A stretch of 64,000 nucleotides of DNA from Narthecium ossifragum. Its lineage: Eukaryota > Streptophyta > Magnoliopsida > Dioscoreales > Nartheciaceae. A model generated the notes under the pieces. The model saw nothing but the letters and a program-made list of their open reading frames with translations. It was not told where the DNA came from and did no database searches. Positions within the stretch are counted from its first letter, which is position 1; each line of letters starts with the position of its first letter. The stretch spans positions 18,671,271 through 18,735,270 of the forward strand of contig OY986972.1 in assembly GCA_963920575.1 (NCBI GenBank). Reading direction: 5' to 3'. Both the position numbers and the translations under genes were made by a program. Positions 10,719-24,600 of the stretch are shown one piece after another.

Positions 10719-12153
10719 TGATGAGTCACTAAATATTTATACTTAAACCCCTTAATTTACATTTGTTAGCCTGAGAGTATTTGTATTTGATAGTTTGTTA
10801 AGTGATTTCAGGTTTAACGAAGATTCAAGTTAGAAAATACGGAAAAAGACTAATATGTGAAAATTACGCTGCTCCGCTGTCAGTTTGAAAAGAATTCACC
10901 AAATTCTCCAGATAAATCCTAAATTACTGAAATTTGGAGGACTTATAGGAGACTTCAAGATGAACAACTTTCATGTTGGACACTTTGCGAGATTCCTGAT
11001 GGTGTGAAAGCAGATTTGAAGAATACATGAAGATACAAAAGCTGGAAGACTGGTCCATCGACGTTCAAGAGAATATTCACCAAATATTCCAGATAAGTCC
11101 AAATAATGTCAAATCTTCGGGAGAGGACATAAGACTTCCTAATCTACATCTTTCATGTTGAGCACATTTTCAAATTCCAGACTGGTTGAACCCAGTCGCG
11201 ACCGGAAGAAGCTGTCAGGATCGAACCAGGATATCCGAGTTCACTAGAGGTCTAACTCAACCCTAAAACCCTAATTCCGGGAATTAAGATATAAAAAGGG
11301 TTTTGTGGCTGGAAAACAAGGGGCCTCCAGAGAGAGAAAAAGAGGGATTAAGGGTGCTGAAGAAGACGGAGATGCGGCGTGGATCCCTAACCTTCTTCAT
11401 CGAATACATGGATCTCATCCAAAAGATGAGTGGCTAAACTCTGTACTTAGGGATCTCATGAAGCTTTCGTGTAGCTTCTTTGTATTTTCTAGTTTGATTC
11501 TTGTTATCTTTTCAAAGACATGATCCTATGAATATGGTTTTATTTTATAAAGAGTTGAGGGAACAGAGTTCCTCGATGTACATTCAGACCTACTTGATTG
11601 CTGTGCGTGATGGTAGAGATTCGTAGGATGGTTTTTATGTTGCTTTTGTGTATGCCTTTGAGATAATCTATGCTAGATGAAGATAGGTTGTACTCAGATT
11701 AAGTTCGAAGACAATCTATGCTAAGTTTGGATTGGTTATGCCTTAGGGAAACAATCGCATTATTTTAGGGATTCATGTAAGCTTAAGAAGCTGTGAATCC
11801 ATAATGTCGAGATAAGAAAACAAGAGGATAACTAGAGAATACAGGAAGTGAAACTAAAGTGGATTGAGTAATCCCTAGGTTTTCTCTCATTGATCTATTT
11901 CAATTTCGTTAATCACTTTCTTAATTAGTTTTAATTAATCAGTTCCTAAAACCCCAAATCAATCCTTCTTCGCTTTAGGACTAGAGTGTTGAGAGTTAAT
12001 TCTGATGTTTCTTTGTTAGTCAAAGTTTTCCCTGAGGACCGACCCCATATTTCACCATTATTCTATCTTATTAATTTAGTGTTGAAAGAAAGGTTTACAA
12101 ATTTCTAAATTGCGTTTTGCATACGTTTTAACGACGACGTTTGTGAGCGATCA
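10719..12153 (+). mobile_element. Solo LTR, Athila-like (LTR2)
   Basis: It starts TGATGAGTCACTAAATATTT and ends TTTGTGAGCGATCA, matching the two ends of LTR1 on the other strand. The repeat includes the CTTAAACCCCTTAATTTAC block and the AGAATATTCACC region. No primer site or internal region follows, so it is a solo LTR or a truncated end. A 5-bp target duplication is not clear (flanks CGTCC and CCCTC). Confidence 0.8.
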
Positions 12154-13169
12154 CCCTCCTTCTCCTCGGCGTCCCACACCACCTCCGGCATCCCTCGCGA
12201 CCACCCAACCTTCGTCCGCCGGAAGGTTTCCCAGCTCCCCACCATCCCCTTTTCCTCCATCCTCCATCCCCATTTTTTTTCAACACCGACAGCCCCCACC
12301 TCCACAGGCCTTGGCCAACCCGGAACCACCGCTATCTCAATCTTTTCCGGCTTCCTCCATTGCCGGCGAGGGTTGAGCTCAGAACCCCGACCTCGGCCCC
12401 ATCTGCCACCTCAAGATCTCCATCCGCCACCCTCGCACTCATCTCCGGCAACCCTAACCAAAGCTAATCCCGTGCTCCACCCTCAAAACCCATCGCCCCC
12501 AACCTCCAAACCCCATCTAAGTCCAAATCCGGAAACCCCATCGCCTCACGACTCCTCCGCCCTCATTTCCCGGTGAGATCCGGCTCGATCCAGCTATCCA
12601 AGGCCCTCAACGCTCCCCGACTCGCGATTCGTCTTCACCAAGGAAGCCACTGTCTCCACTCGATCCCGCCGCTTATGCCGTGTATCCTCACGATCCGAAC
12701 CAGTGGATCGAACCCCTAGGCCTCCACGACGCCTCCTTCACCGGCGCCGCCGACTTCCAGTCCCTCCTCGCCGTTGATCAAGGATGAAGCATCAACGGCC
12801 GTCCGATCCCCCGTGGTTCTTCTCCAAGCTACTCAGTCTGATCGGATTAAGCCACTTGACTAGAGAGTTGACTCAGTCAGCTAGATTAGATCAAACCCAG
12901 ATCCAGATTAGTCAATCAGACTAAATCTGAGACAGATCTGATCTCACTAGATCTGATTAAGCCAGCAGCTCAAATCAGAGCCAATTACAAGCCAGATTAG
13001 AGCTAGATTCAAGTTGGATTTGAGCCAGATCAATGAATCAAAGTGAATTCATTAACCTAGGTCCTGGCTTGGTTCGTGGTTACGAGGTAAGCCGATGACG
13101 AACCAGATTGAGGAAGAGAGAGAAAATTAATGAAAAAACCAGGAAAAATTGGGGAAAAATGAAAAAATA

Positions 13170-14135
13170 TGGGAAAGTGAAAAGATGAAAATGCATTTAA
13201 AAAGATGAAAATGAATTTGAAAAGATGAAAATATTTTTAAAAATATGAAAATAGAGTTAAAAAGATAAAAATAAAGTTAAAAAGATGAAAATAGAGTTAA
13301 AAAGATGAAAATGCATGCAAAAAGGTGATAATGAATTTTAAAAGAAGAAAATGAATTTTAAAAGATGAAAATGGATTTAAAAAGATGAAAATGAATTCAA
13401 AAATATGAAAATGTAGGAAAGATAAAAATGATTTTAAAAGATGAGAATGCACGTCAAAAGATGAAAATACATTTTAAAATATGAGAATGCATTTAAAAAT
13501 ATGAAATTGAATTTTAAAAGATGAGAATAAATTTAGAAAGATGAAAATAAATTTAAAAAATGAAAATGCATTTAAAAAGATGAAAATGAATTTTGAAAGA
13601 TGAAAATGAATTTAGAAAGATGAAAATGCATTTAAAAAGACGAAAATGCATTTAGAAAGATGAAAATGCATTCAAAAAGATGAAAATGCATTTAGAAAGA
13701 TGACAATGCATTTAGAAAGATGAAAATGCATTTAAAAAGATGTAAATGCATTTAGAAAGATGAAAATGAATTTAAAAAATTGAAAATGAATTTAGAAAAA
13801 TGAAAATGAATTTAGAAAGATGAAAATACATTTAGAAAGATGAAAATGCATTTAAAAAGATGAAAATAATTTTATAAAGATGAAAATGAATGTAGAAAGA
13901 TGAAAATGCAAGAAAGATGAAAATGAATTTAAAAAGATGAAAATGCATTTAGAATGATGAAAATACAGGAAAAATGGATTTAGAAAGATGAAAATAGAGT
14001 TAAAAAGATGAAAATGTATTTAAAAATGTAAAAATTGATTTAGACAGATGAAAATGAATTTAGAAAAATGAAAATGCAGGAAAGATGAAAAAGGATTTAG
14101 AAAGATGAAAATAGAGTTAAAAAGATGAAAATATA
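13170..14135. repeat. 20-bp minisatellite
   Basis: About 45-48 imperfect copies of AAAGATGAAAATGCATTTAG. In the centre (13570-13860) the period is exactly 20 bp. Variants differ mainly at GCA/GAA and TTTAG/TTTAAA. Towards both ends units shorten or lengthen. There are no unique spacers, so it is not a CRISPR-like array. Confidence 0.9.
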
Positions 14136-15619
14136 TTGGAACTCGATCGGATGGTAAATTAGGCAAAGGTTTTAGAAATGGCTAGGTTTAAAGAAGATCG
14201 GACTGGAATTTGCTCAAATATTTGGCTGATTGGATTAAGTGGCCTCGGATTCAGCTGATTGGGTCAGATAGAACTAGACTTCATTGGATCAAGAGGACTT
14301 GGTTTAGCCGGCTCGATCAAATGGCTCAGAGTCGCCGGAGTAGGATCGATGGCAAGGAAACCTCACCGCGTCGAGACCAACATAGGAGGGGTCGCCTGAG
14401 CCTTAGGGTTCGATCCACCGGGGCGGATCTCCGGTGGCGTAGCCGTAGGAGGCGAATCTAAGAGGTCTGCGGCGGTGTGCTTGAGGGGATGAAGATGACG
14501 GCGAGGGAGGCGGCTTGGGCAACGACTGGAGGTGGGATCTCACCGGGAATGCGTCGGGGAAGGGCCGTGGGGCGACGAGGGGGTCTGGAACTAGGGAGGA
14601 TTAGGGGCGGTGATTTAGGAGGGGCGGCGTCGGGTCCGACGAGGTGGGGATGGGGTTGCCGGCGATGGGGGAGGTCGCCGGGGATGGAGGGATCGTTGAC
14701 GATGTTGGGCGAGGTCGGAGCAGTCGTTGAGGCTGTGGTGGGGTCAGGGTCGAGTGGCTCGCGGGGGTGGAGGAAGAAGGTGGGTTCCAATGGATGCTTG
14801 ACCAGAGTTAATGGAGGTTGCGGACGACAATTAATGGAGCTTGTAGACAAGTTTGGGTGGGCTTGGGGAACGGCATCGAGCATCGTTGGACGGAGCGGAG
14901 CCGCCAGGAGCCGTTGGATCTAGGAGGAACATAGAAGATGGAGGTTGCGGCGAGGCCAGAGTCGGCAGTTCTCGGCGGTGGCGGCGTCGGGTTACAGCAG
15001 GGGACAACGCGGGGCGTTGGATCTCATCGGAAGTACGCCGGGGAAGGAGACGCGGGGTCACGGTGCTTGGATCCGAGGTCGGGAGGGTTGCCGCAAGGGA
15101 GATCACCCGGGGGGGGTGGTCGCCGGAGTGGGTGGGCGGTGGATAAGGTGAGGGCTGTCTCGAGAGAGGAGAGAGGAGAGAGAGGAAAGAGAAAAAGCTG
15201 GAATGAAAAAAAATAAAACAAAGGTAAGGGTATTATTGTTATTTTTATGTGTTTTTGGGTTATTCATATGAAAACAATAAATATGGGGTTTTTAACAAGA
15301 TGTATGGGACTCTGGATAAGAAGAGGGCTAGATTTAGGACTATGACCTAGTACCTCAACATTTAGAGTGTAGTATCTATATAGATGAGCTGGGCCATGTC
15401 ATATCCTTGTTTTACATATCATGGATCTCATGCTCAAAAGCAAGTAGTTGAATTTCTCGCAACATGATATACATATTTAGCAATGCTGAAATTAATGATG
15501 TGCTGAAACGTATTTGTGCTTATTTAGCAACAGCTTAAATATATGATCAACATCGTAGTTCTCATAGTTGTATTGAAGTACTATCTATTCACAATCTTGT
15601 GACATGACTATAGCATTTG

Positions 15620-18600
15620 TCAAGCTACTGGCTCAAAGAGAACCTTGGAGATATGGATTTTGAGGGTAGCAGGTGAGCAATGGGCTGCATAGTAAAAAGT
15701 CTTCGCAACCGCGAGGAAAGTCTGCTTCGTTCTATCGTCCAGGTCACCAGAGCGTTGGAGCACAGACTGAACTAGTTCTTGCATCTCTAATGCTACTGTC
15801 TTTTCCGTTATGGCTGAGCTCTTGTTCTCGCCGTTTCCCTGATCACAAGATATATCGATGCAGATGATCTCTCAATGACGAAAACAGGAAGTCACATTGG
15901 AAATCTATTATAGAGTCGGTATATGCATAGCTTTATTGGGTTAATACCATCTTTCATTCTCAAAATATGCTAAATATCACATTTCCCTCTCCAATCACGA
16001 CAACATCATGCATATTTACCCCTTTAAACCATAAATGTCATTTCAAAACTACTCTTCCGTTTTAATCATAATTGAAAGCCACTTAAAGCTGTAAAATTTC
16101 TTAAATGCTCTTGGATATGAAGATGGTTGTCATGGTGTCAAACGACATTTAAAATATTGGGTTATTTACGCATACTACCCTGAAAAAATTTGATTTTACA
16201 TATTTCATCTTGAAAAAATCAAAATTATACTAAAAACCCTAAAAGCCTTGATTATTATCATATATCCTCATTGGTTACTTGGGAGTGAAATATTCAGAGA
16301 ATATGCTGGACAGAGCCGTTTGATGTTAACGGTGGCTTTTGAAATTACTTAAATGCCCTTACCCTTATAAATACTGCTCTTCTCTCTCCTTCGACCGAGA
16401 TGACTGTGGAGATTTGAAGTCGGGAAAGCTATTCCCACATTTACCAAATTTCTCTCGATCTCAGTCGAATATATGAGAGGCTTATATGAAGGACGTTACA
16501 GTTATTAAACACGAGAGGTATGAGTTTTATGATCGAATGAATGTAGGTTTTAATAAGTGAGGGCATTTAAGACATTTTACAACTCCGATTATGTCCTTAA
16601 CCATGGTCAGGTCAGATTAGTAGACAAAAGTTGACGGAATGGGTTATATGATAATAATCAAGGTTTTCAGGATTTCTAGAGTAATTTCGATTTTGTCCTG
16701 GAGAAATATGTAAAATTAAACTTTTTTAGGGGTTTATGTGTAAATAACCTAAAATGTGATGAAAGGGTTTATTAAAACAATTCATATATTTTCAGAGAGA
16801 AATACGAATACTACAATGGTTGTAGCGAAAAATGTGATATTTAGAGCAAAAAATTGCATATTAAATCCAATTTACTTTTGATTTTACAATTTATGGCCTT
16901 TTCATGTTTTGATTACAAAACAAACCTTTTTGATCAAAAATCCTTGCTTATATGTTTGGGAAGACATCTTACTTATAAGTCATGATTCACAACTTCTAAG
17001 TAAGTATTCATATCCAATGACCTATTTTGTAACAAAAAGACAAAACAGCCCTAAGTTGTAAAACTAAAAATATGGTGGATTTAACATATAAATTTGTCTA
17101 TCTGAAAAAGTGAAATATAATATTAATCTAGTTTTGATTCAACGCTTTGTTTTTTTTTATTTATAGATAAGTAACAAGCGAACCTGCGGCGGGATACTCG
17201 GTGGTGAGGAGAGATGACTACGAGCGAGCTTGCGGCAAACAGAGGCAGTGAGCTTCACGAGCCTGTCGTACTTCTCCACCATATCTGATGTCTCCTCCAC
17301 AATGGATCTCCCTGCATACACCTCCATCGTGCGGACCAACAACAATGCTGTGGTCCCTTCATCATAATTCCCTTCCTCTCCCCACGCCAACATCCACTCT
17401 TCCCACTGCATGCCACATACAAACCCACACAGCGACACACCCACGAACAAACAACAATATTAGCAACGTGAGGAACCTTTTACTTATCCACTGTGTATTT
17501 CTCTGTAGAAGATCGAGTGAGAGGATACAAGTATTTGTGCAAGAGATAATGTTGAGAAATGGAGAGCTTACGGCTCGTAGCAAGTGCTGACGGATTTGGT
17601 GGTAATGGAGCGACCCGTGATGCAGGGCATTGGTTGCGAGGAGGGCGTTGGTTGCGAGGAGATCAACGAGTTGGTGGAGGGTTCCAGCTAAGTTCCCTCC
17701 CCCTTTGCGCGTCCTTCCCGACCTGCACCGAATGCCAAGCCATGTTGCAATTTGGTTAACGAAATGAATACAGGTGTTGCCATGCTCTCAGCTTTTTCCG
17801 AGTCTTTCCAAGGTTCAAAGGTGTATATGCTGCATACGCCGTGATATTGGCCGAAAATTCTCTAGTTACACGCGACCTATGCCAGAGCCCTCTTTACAAA
17901 CCGACAAACCCGTGCCATGGGAAACGACTAACAGTTAGCCTACCTGGCTCGGCTGTTACTGCTGCGGCTGGCCGTGCTGGAGGCATTGTTGGAAGCATCA
18001 AAGAAATCATGTATGAAGGCCCGCCTAGTCTCGTCCGTGCCTATTTGACCGGCGATAGCCTCGGCAATGGCGGCTGTGCGAGTCCACGCGAGGCGCTCTG
18101 CTTCGCGCTCCGACTCGAAGACGGTGGCCGCCGCCAGGAAGTAGGATCTCAGCAGTCCCCCGCGGCTCAAACCATGCTTCTCAAGCCCCCATTCCTCGCA
18201 CCACCTAGAGTCGATCACAAGATTAATTGTTACTTCGATACCATTTATACATAGAGACCCAGTTGGAAATATGGATACATATGTACCACTGGAGGCCGAG
18301 CCATTCGAGCTGGTGGAGGGCCTGGCAGCGGTTGTAGTCGGCCTTGGCTAGCTCCAGGTACTCATCATTGTTCACGTATGGAACCCTATTCGTCATATGA
18401 TCCTCAAATAAGAGTCTACAAATACACGAAGTCCTAACAAATTTCGCATCATTAGACAACATTGACCTAGCTAGTTCAAGATAAAGCTGTTGATATTATT
18501 CGATCGGTTGACGAAAACGTGTTAGTTCTTGCAAGGAATATCGTTTATATTCTATAATGTAATTGGCTCTTTTCCTGTCAAAGATCGATCCGAGTAGTCT

Positions 18601-21600
18601 CACTAGACAAGTTGAGTTGAGTTTGTAATGTCCTTGATTAATCTGTGGATTTATCGCTCATGCGACTCCTGGGATCGCTCAAGCGATATTTTAACAAAGT
18701 AGGTGCATGTAGAAAAGCTTGGCTGGTGGATTATTGCTGAAGGCTTGATCGCTCAGGCGATTTTATGGTCGCTTAAGCGATCGTTCAACAGACTGTGGAA
18801 GGAGGACACTCGAGGTTTAGAGCCGTGATCACTGATCAAGCGATCCATTGGATCGCTCAAGCGATACTTGAACAGGGTTCATGTGGAATACAGATGATGG
18901 CGGACTTAGTGGATTGCTCAAGCGATACTTGAACAGGGTTCTGCTAGCTGTAGTGTATATGCTAAGAGGGTGAGTTCTAATTACCTGTAGAGGCTTTTGC
19001 CGATCCACACATCGTTGCTGCCGCCATATTGCTCTATGTACAATCTCGCCTCCACGCGCGGTAGGCTGGCGTACCATGGGAAGTCCAGGGCGTACTCAAC
19101 CTGCAGCAACCATGCATGTACCATTTATATATGCCATTTACATACCACTATGGATTTACAGGAATGTACATAGGAAATAAAGTTCTATTCTTCTCGTCTC
19201 TACTTAATTAACGAGCCAGCTGTTAAGATATAGTTTTTACCTCCCCGGGCAAGTCTTTGGCTATTATCCATTTGTCAAAAAGCTGATTGGAAGCCTGCTT
19301 CTCTTTCAGGAAGTTGTAAGAAAAGCTCTTGACACGCTCCAAGATCTCCTCACCAGGAAACAGCACCTGAGAGGCCTTGTTCAGGTTGTACATGTCCGTC
19401 ACCCCCTGATTCAACTGCCCCATGTAGCAAAAGAACTCGCCGTCCTTCTCAAACTGCCTGAAAACATCTGCAGGTTGATATTTATATTAGAATTCCATTA
19501 TATGGACACTAGTATGCTAATAATTAAGAAAAAAGTACTGCTATGTAGCTAGGCGCACTTACTAGGGGAGACATCATATCCATTGAGCCGTAGGAGTCGG
19601 AATCCCATAGCTGTGTCGTCGACATCAGGTACTCTTGTATTCGATACCCAGCCAATACCATCCTCAGTCCAATACCTGTCAATTTTGATGTAATTAAGTC
19701 TTAAGTTGAACTTAAAATATGAATACTGTTATTCCTTAAACTAGATAGTCTCTAGAAATGGACATACTTATACACATAATCCATGACAACTTTAATATCA
19801 TCTTCAAAATATCTGGAGATGCCAAGACGTTGTAGGCGATCGACTGACCACATGCGCTCGAAGATATCTAAAGGGTAAACAGTGGGCACTGATCGAAAAC
19901 AACCGTCAAACAAAGACGGAAAATAATAATAATTCGGGTGCAAGTCCAGAGGCCAAAATGTGCTATACTGCTTTAGTTTCAGTTACCTCCTCCATTGAAC
20001 CTCTCGACGACTCTCTGAAGGTACTGCAAACACTGCTCATCGCCGGTCTGCATCAGCGCGTGGGCGGTGGATGAAGGCGAGAACAGAAAGGAGCCGTCGC
20101 TGCACCGGAGCGGTAGAAGCTTGTCCCAATCCAATCCTTCAGGCATCGCTTCCAGGTTATAGAGCAGTGTTGTCGGTTTCTTGTGCATCAAATCTTTCGG
20201 AATCCTTCACCACAAACAGGCAGAAACGGAAACAGTTAGGTATACAAGTCATATTAGCTTCTACAGCACCAAACAGAAACATATATCGTGATGGCTTGTT
20301 GCCCACTAACTTGCTCAGCTTTAAGTTCCTCATGGCAAAGATATCCTGCAGGACAGGATCATCATAAGGGAGTTCCAAGTCCAAACCCTTGGCTATATCC
20401 ATCAAGGATGGGAAGGCCACTTCGAAGCCGCAGGGCCTGTGCTGTTCATCCTCGTCTGCGAGCCTCCACATGTTCTCCCGAATGAAACGGAGACCTATTA
20501 ATCAACGCAATCATCTCTCTATATATATATATATATATCCTAGCAATTACTAGCTATTATATATGGAAGCAACAATCTAAAACAAATCGATCTACTCATC
20601 TACATACCTCTTTCACATTTATCAGGCCAGATGCTCCATGACTTGAGTGCAACAACGCAAGCGAGAGTGTTGATTATCCGGTCGTGAGCCAAGAAAAAGA
20701 GCTGTTCGCCCCACGAGCCGTCTGAGAGCTGGTTATCAGCAATCCACTGGAGGCTGCTGGGGAACTGAGGCTTGGCACTCCCGTCGGTGGCTCGAACCAA
20801 GGCCACCCACCCCGTGTCGTATGCCGAGATGGTTATTTCTCCATCGCCAATCGAAGTCAACATCTGGTGGACTTTATCAATCATCCCGTATATCTCGTCC
20901 ACCTTCGAGACCTTCACAAGCATTTCAACATATATTGCTATCTTCTCTCCAGATCACTCTAAATATTAACAAATCACGTAGAACAAATCGAGCAATTACC
21001 TCATTGGATGTGACCTCTTCAACCAATTCGGTGGGCAGTCCATTACGGATCAAACAATTGCTGATATCTGGGGAAAGCAAGCAAGCTGTGTGTAAGTTTC
21101 CACTATGATGCCTTTACGTGGTTTGTCGTACTTAGCGGTGGCTATCCAGCTCCCAGCCTAAAAAAGCTTGATAACGGCCTGGGTCGGAGCTTGATGCTAG
21201 CCTAAGTTTGAAAAGAGCTCGCCCGATGTCAACTCGATTCCTAGAGCTAATAATGAGCTGAGGTCAGGTCAGTTGATAATGGCCTGATCCAGCTCAAAAA
21301 ATTAAAATTAGGGATAAATACACACTGGTACCCTTATTTGAAACTTTTGCCAAACTTCATGTAATAATATGTAATTTACCCCTAAAAACTATATATAAAT
21401 ATGATTATCTTCTACCAATTTGAGAATTATAAAAATTTGGATGTTATTCTGAGTTATTAATTTATTGGGCGGGGTCGAAACTTAAGATGTCATATTTTGA
21501 ACATAGGGTTCCTATTCTTTTTTTTCTTTTTCTTTTTTGAAGAGATGAGCCCGAAGGCTAGAATTACAACTTATAGAATCCTATCCAGAAGCTCAAAACC

Positions 21601-24600
21601 GTCATGTGTAGCCACATAAAAGGAGGCACCCATCATATATATGACGAAAACGTGCAACACTATCAGTCCTAGCATTACAAGATCTCGCAATGTGAAGAAA
21701 TAAAAGAGACTCAAAGTTAAGTGCCTCAGAACACACCTCTTTGGCTAGTCCCTCCAATTCTCGAGGCCATAGCCTCGAACCATTCAGCACCTGGATAGCA
21801 TCTAATGAATCTGACTCCGTAACAAGACGCACAACTCCTCTAGCCGATGCCTCTTTCAAGGCAAAAAAGATCGCCGCCATCTCTCCTTGAAGCACCGTCC
21901 CAACATCAATTGGCCAACCCACCGCCCATTATGGCGACCCATCAGTCGCGCAAGCGACTACACCAACAGCCGACACGCCAGATAGGGTTACTATTCTTTT
22001 TTAGTGGAAGTGTTGAATTTAGGAAACTTATTTATATGTGCTTTGTTCTTTGACCTCCCTAATGTATTCTACACTCCATCTGCTCTAATCTTTTAGCTTT
22101 TCAGATTCTTACTAAGATCCCTGAAAGAATTATCTCTTTTGAATGAATTTAGTGGTTAACACCTCTGGTTTCCTCAAAAAAAACATCGGCTGGGTTACTA
22201 GAGAAATTTTCTTTGCTAAGACTATCGTAATCTGTTTGATTCGTTGTTTAGGATATGGATGTATAACATTTACATTGTATAAGCTACACTATGGATATAT
22301 AGTTCAAGAATAATTTTTAATACCATACAGTTTTGGTAAGATATAGGATAAGTTTGTACAGCTTGATTTTATTATAAAATGCTTGGTCAATGGTAGGAAT
22401 GAGATGTATATACACTATAACAAAAATGAGCTATACCAGAGTTTTTATGCCGGTGTTTATTTATGAACGCTGGTATAGAAGGTCTATATCAACATTCCTC
22501 AAAACCATTGGTTTACACAAGACCTATACCAGCGGTTTAAACTGATCGCTAGTGTTGACTTATGTCTACCAACGTTTTCACGACAACTAGCATAGGTGTA
22601 GAGAATCAGCCACACTTATCCTATACCAACGGCCATAAGTGTTGGTATTGACATATATATACCAACGTTTTGCCGACCACTGATATAGGTATGAAGTATA
22701 CCAACAATTCTTTGACCACTGGCATAGATATATGAAATCAACCACACATATCCTATACCAGCGGCCATAAGTGCTGGTATAGACAAATGTATACCATCAT
22801 TTTTGGCAATCGCTGGCATAGGTATGGAAAATCAGCCACACAAATTATATTCCAGTGGCCATAAGAGCTGATATACCAACACTTTTGCGACCAATGGCAT
22901 AGGTACGGGGAATCAACCACATATATCTATCAATGTCCATAAGTTTAGTATAGGATAAAAAAAATCTCCTTGACTTATGACCCAGTTATACTTGCATTAT
23001 AAAGAAAATATAAGCTGCTACATATTAAGGTATTTCAAAACAAATTAGTATATTTTTTTCACTAGAAGGCGGCTCCGAGATATTGTTATTGCGTTTTTTT
23101 TATAGCTTTTTTTAAAGATTGATCATTTTCCAAGATATTTATGAGTTTTGTGTTAGTGGTGTGCATTAAGGCTGTTTTCGAGCCAAGTCGAGTTGAGCTC
23201 TAGTTCGTTCGAGTCGGCTCATATTAAAACATACTTTAGGCTCAAGTTCGAGCTCGAGCTCGATTTGAGCATGAAGATGGAGCTCAAGCTCGACTCAGCT
23301 ATGAGTTTAGGAAGCTCTAAGTTTGCTTTGCAAGCCTCTTAGTTAAGATTTGGAGCTTAGCCGGTCTAATTCAATAATTTATATTATATATAATCTATAT
23401 GATTGATAAATTATATCATTTATAAAAATAAGCTCGAGTTTGAGCTCGAAATGTATCATAGCCTATTTTTGTGTTCGAACCTATTTGTTTCTAAGATGTG
23501 TACACTAAGTCTCGTTTGACTCGAACTATTTGTTTTTGTGATGGATGCCCATAATAAAACCCATGTATATGACTTAAACTGCTCCTTTCAATATAATAAG
23601 CTAGTCTACACTTTAAGGCTAATGAGTCAAATTGCTTATTCCCTCAAGATATATACACTAAGCTTAAAATGAGTCAAGTTATATTTGTCCAAAGATGCAT
23701 AGACTGAATCAAATTAGCGTCAATTTCTCTGTTTCTATATTGTTTGGGCGTACATGGATCCATCCAACCTATGCTCCCGTGAGACCTCTCATCTTTCACC
23801 GATATCTCTTGAACCTCTGAAGTATAACCAGCATGATCTTCTTCTTGTGCATTGTCAGAAGAAGATCATCTTTGAAGACTTTGAAGACAGCTCATATGAT
23901 GAAGATGAAGAAGATCATCTTGATGCTAATGGAGCATATAATCCTGATGAAGATGACAAGATTGACTTTTCTGGTTTGGATGTTACTTTCATATGCTTGG
24001 ATGTTTTTAAATTGTACCTAGTAGTTTTATATTACTGCTGAACAACAATTTTGAACTTGTGTTTTTCAAATTTTACTTCCTCAACCAGCACATCTTGGTT
24101 GGACAAGATTCAACAGACAGTCCAGAATCTTCTACAAACTTTCAATATTTTCAAGACTCCCATTGATACATCGGGTCCCTCCCTCTCTGTGTGTGCGGGT
24201 GGGTGTGTGTGATTTTACCAAAGTTGCATGTTTTAATGCACTCTGCATAGTTGCTTTTTCCAGAAGCTGATCATGTTCGAAAGGAGTATGATGATTCAAA
24301 CTTTAAGTTGTCTAAATTAAGATCAAGAATATCCAGCCTAGCTGAGAAGTTAAAACAAGATTTTGGTGAGTGTTATTTTAATGTTTGTTATCCTGCCATT
24401 TCAGCTATTTTGCCTTCATTTGTCAACTTCATTTGCAGCATTGCTTCCATTTTATTATGCCCTATGAAAAGTCTAATTGCTCTCGCCTGTCCTTTAGTCG
24501 AAGCCTTCTTGACTACTTATTTCAACAGATTTTGACCTTAATTTATGGTGATAATAATTAACTGTTTCTATTGCTCAATGCGGGTGGCTTAGAACTCTGA

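Larger units (their letters stand above)
10497..15330. mobile_element. Possible Mutator-like element with GC-rich cargo, hosting a solo LTR
   Basis: The left edge (about 10540-10670) and the inverted right edge (about 15215-15300) share a loosely similar pattern: GGTAAAAACACCAT / GTTAAAAACCCCAT, then a run ending ATGCCCTTG / ATACCCTTAC. Inside are two GC-rich proline/arginine-coding-like stretches (12154-12790 plus; 14330-15180, opposite composition), a 20-bp minisatellite, and the solo LTR 10719-12153. The long frames in the GC-rich parts lack domains. Terminal repeats are weak and no 9-bp duplication was found, so the element call is tentative. Confidence 0.35.

Noticed and set aside
13170..14135. 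CRISPR-like array
   Set aside because: Units are contiguous 20-bp repeats with no unique spacers, in plant nuclear DNA. It is a minisatellite.
14458..15221. Several overlapping Pro/Gly/Arg-rich frames of 90-150 codons
   Set aside because: Mutually overlapping on both strands, composition-driven, with no conserved motif.
23753..24535. A resident glucosidase II beta gene
   Set aside because: Only middle exons are present, without the N-terminal or mannose-6-phosphate-receptor-like C-terminal regions, and they lie inside a CACTA element within another gene's intron.
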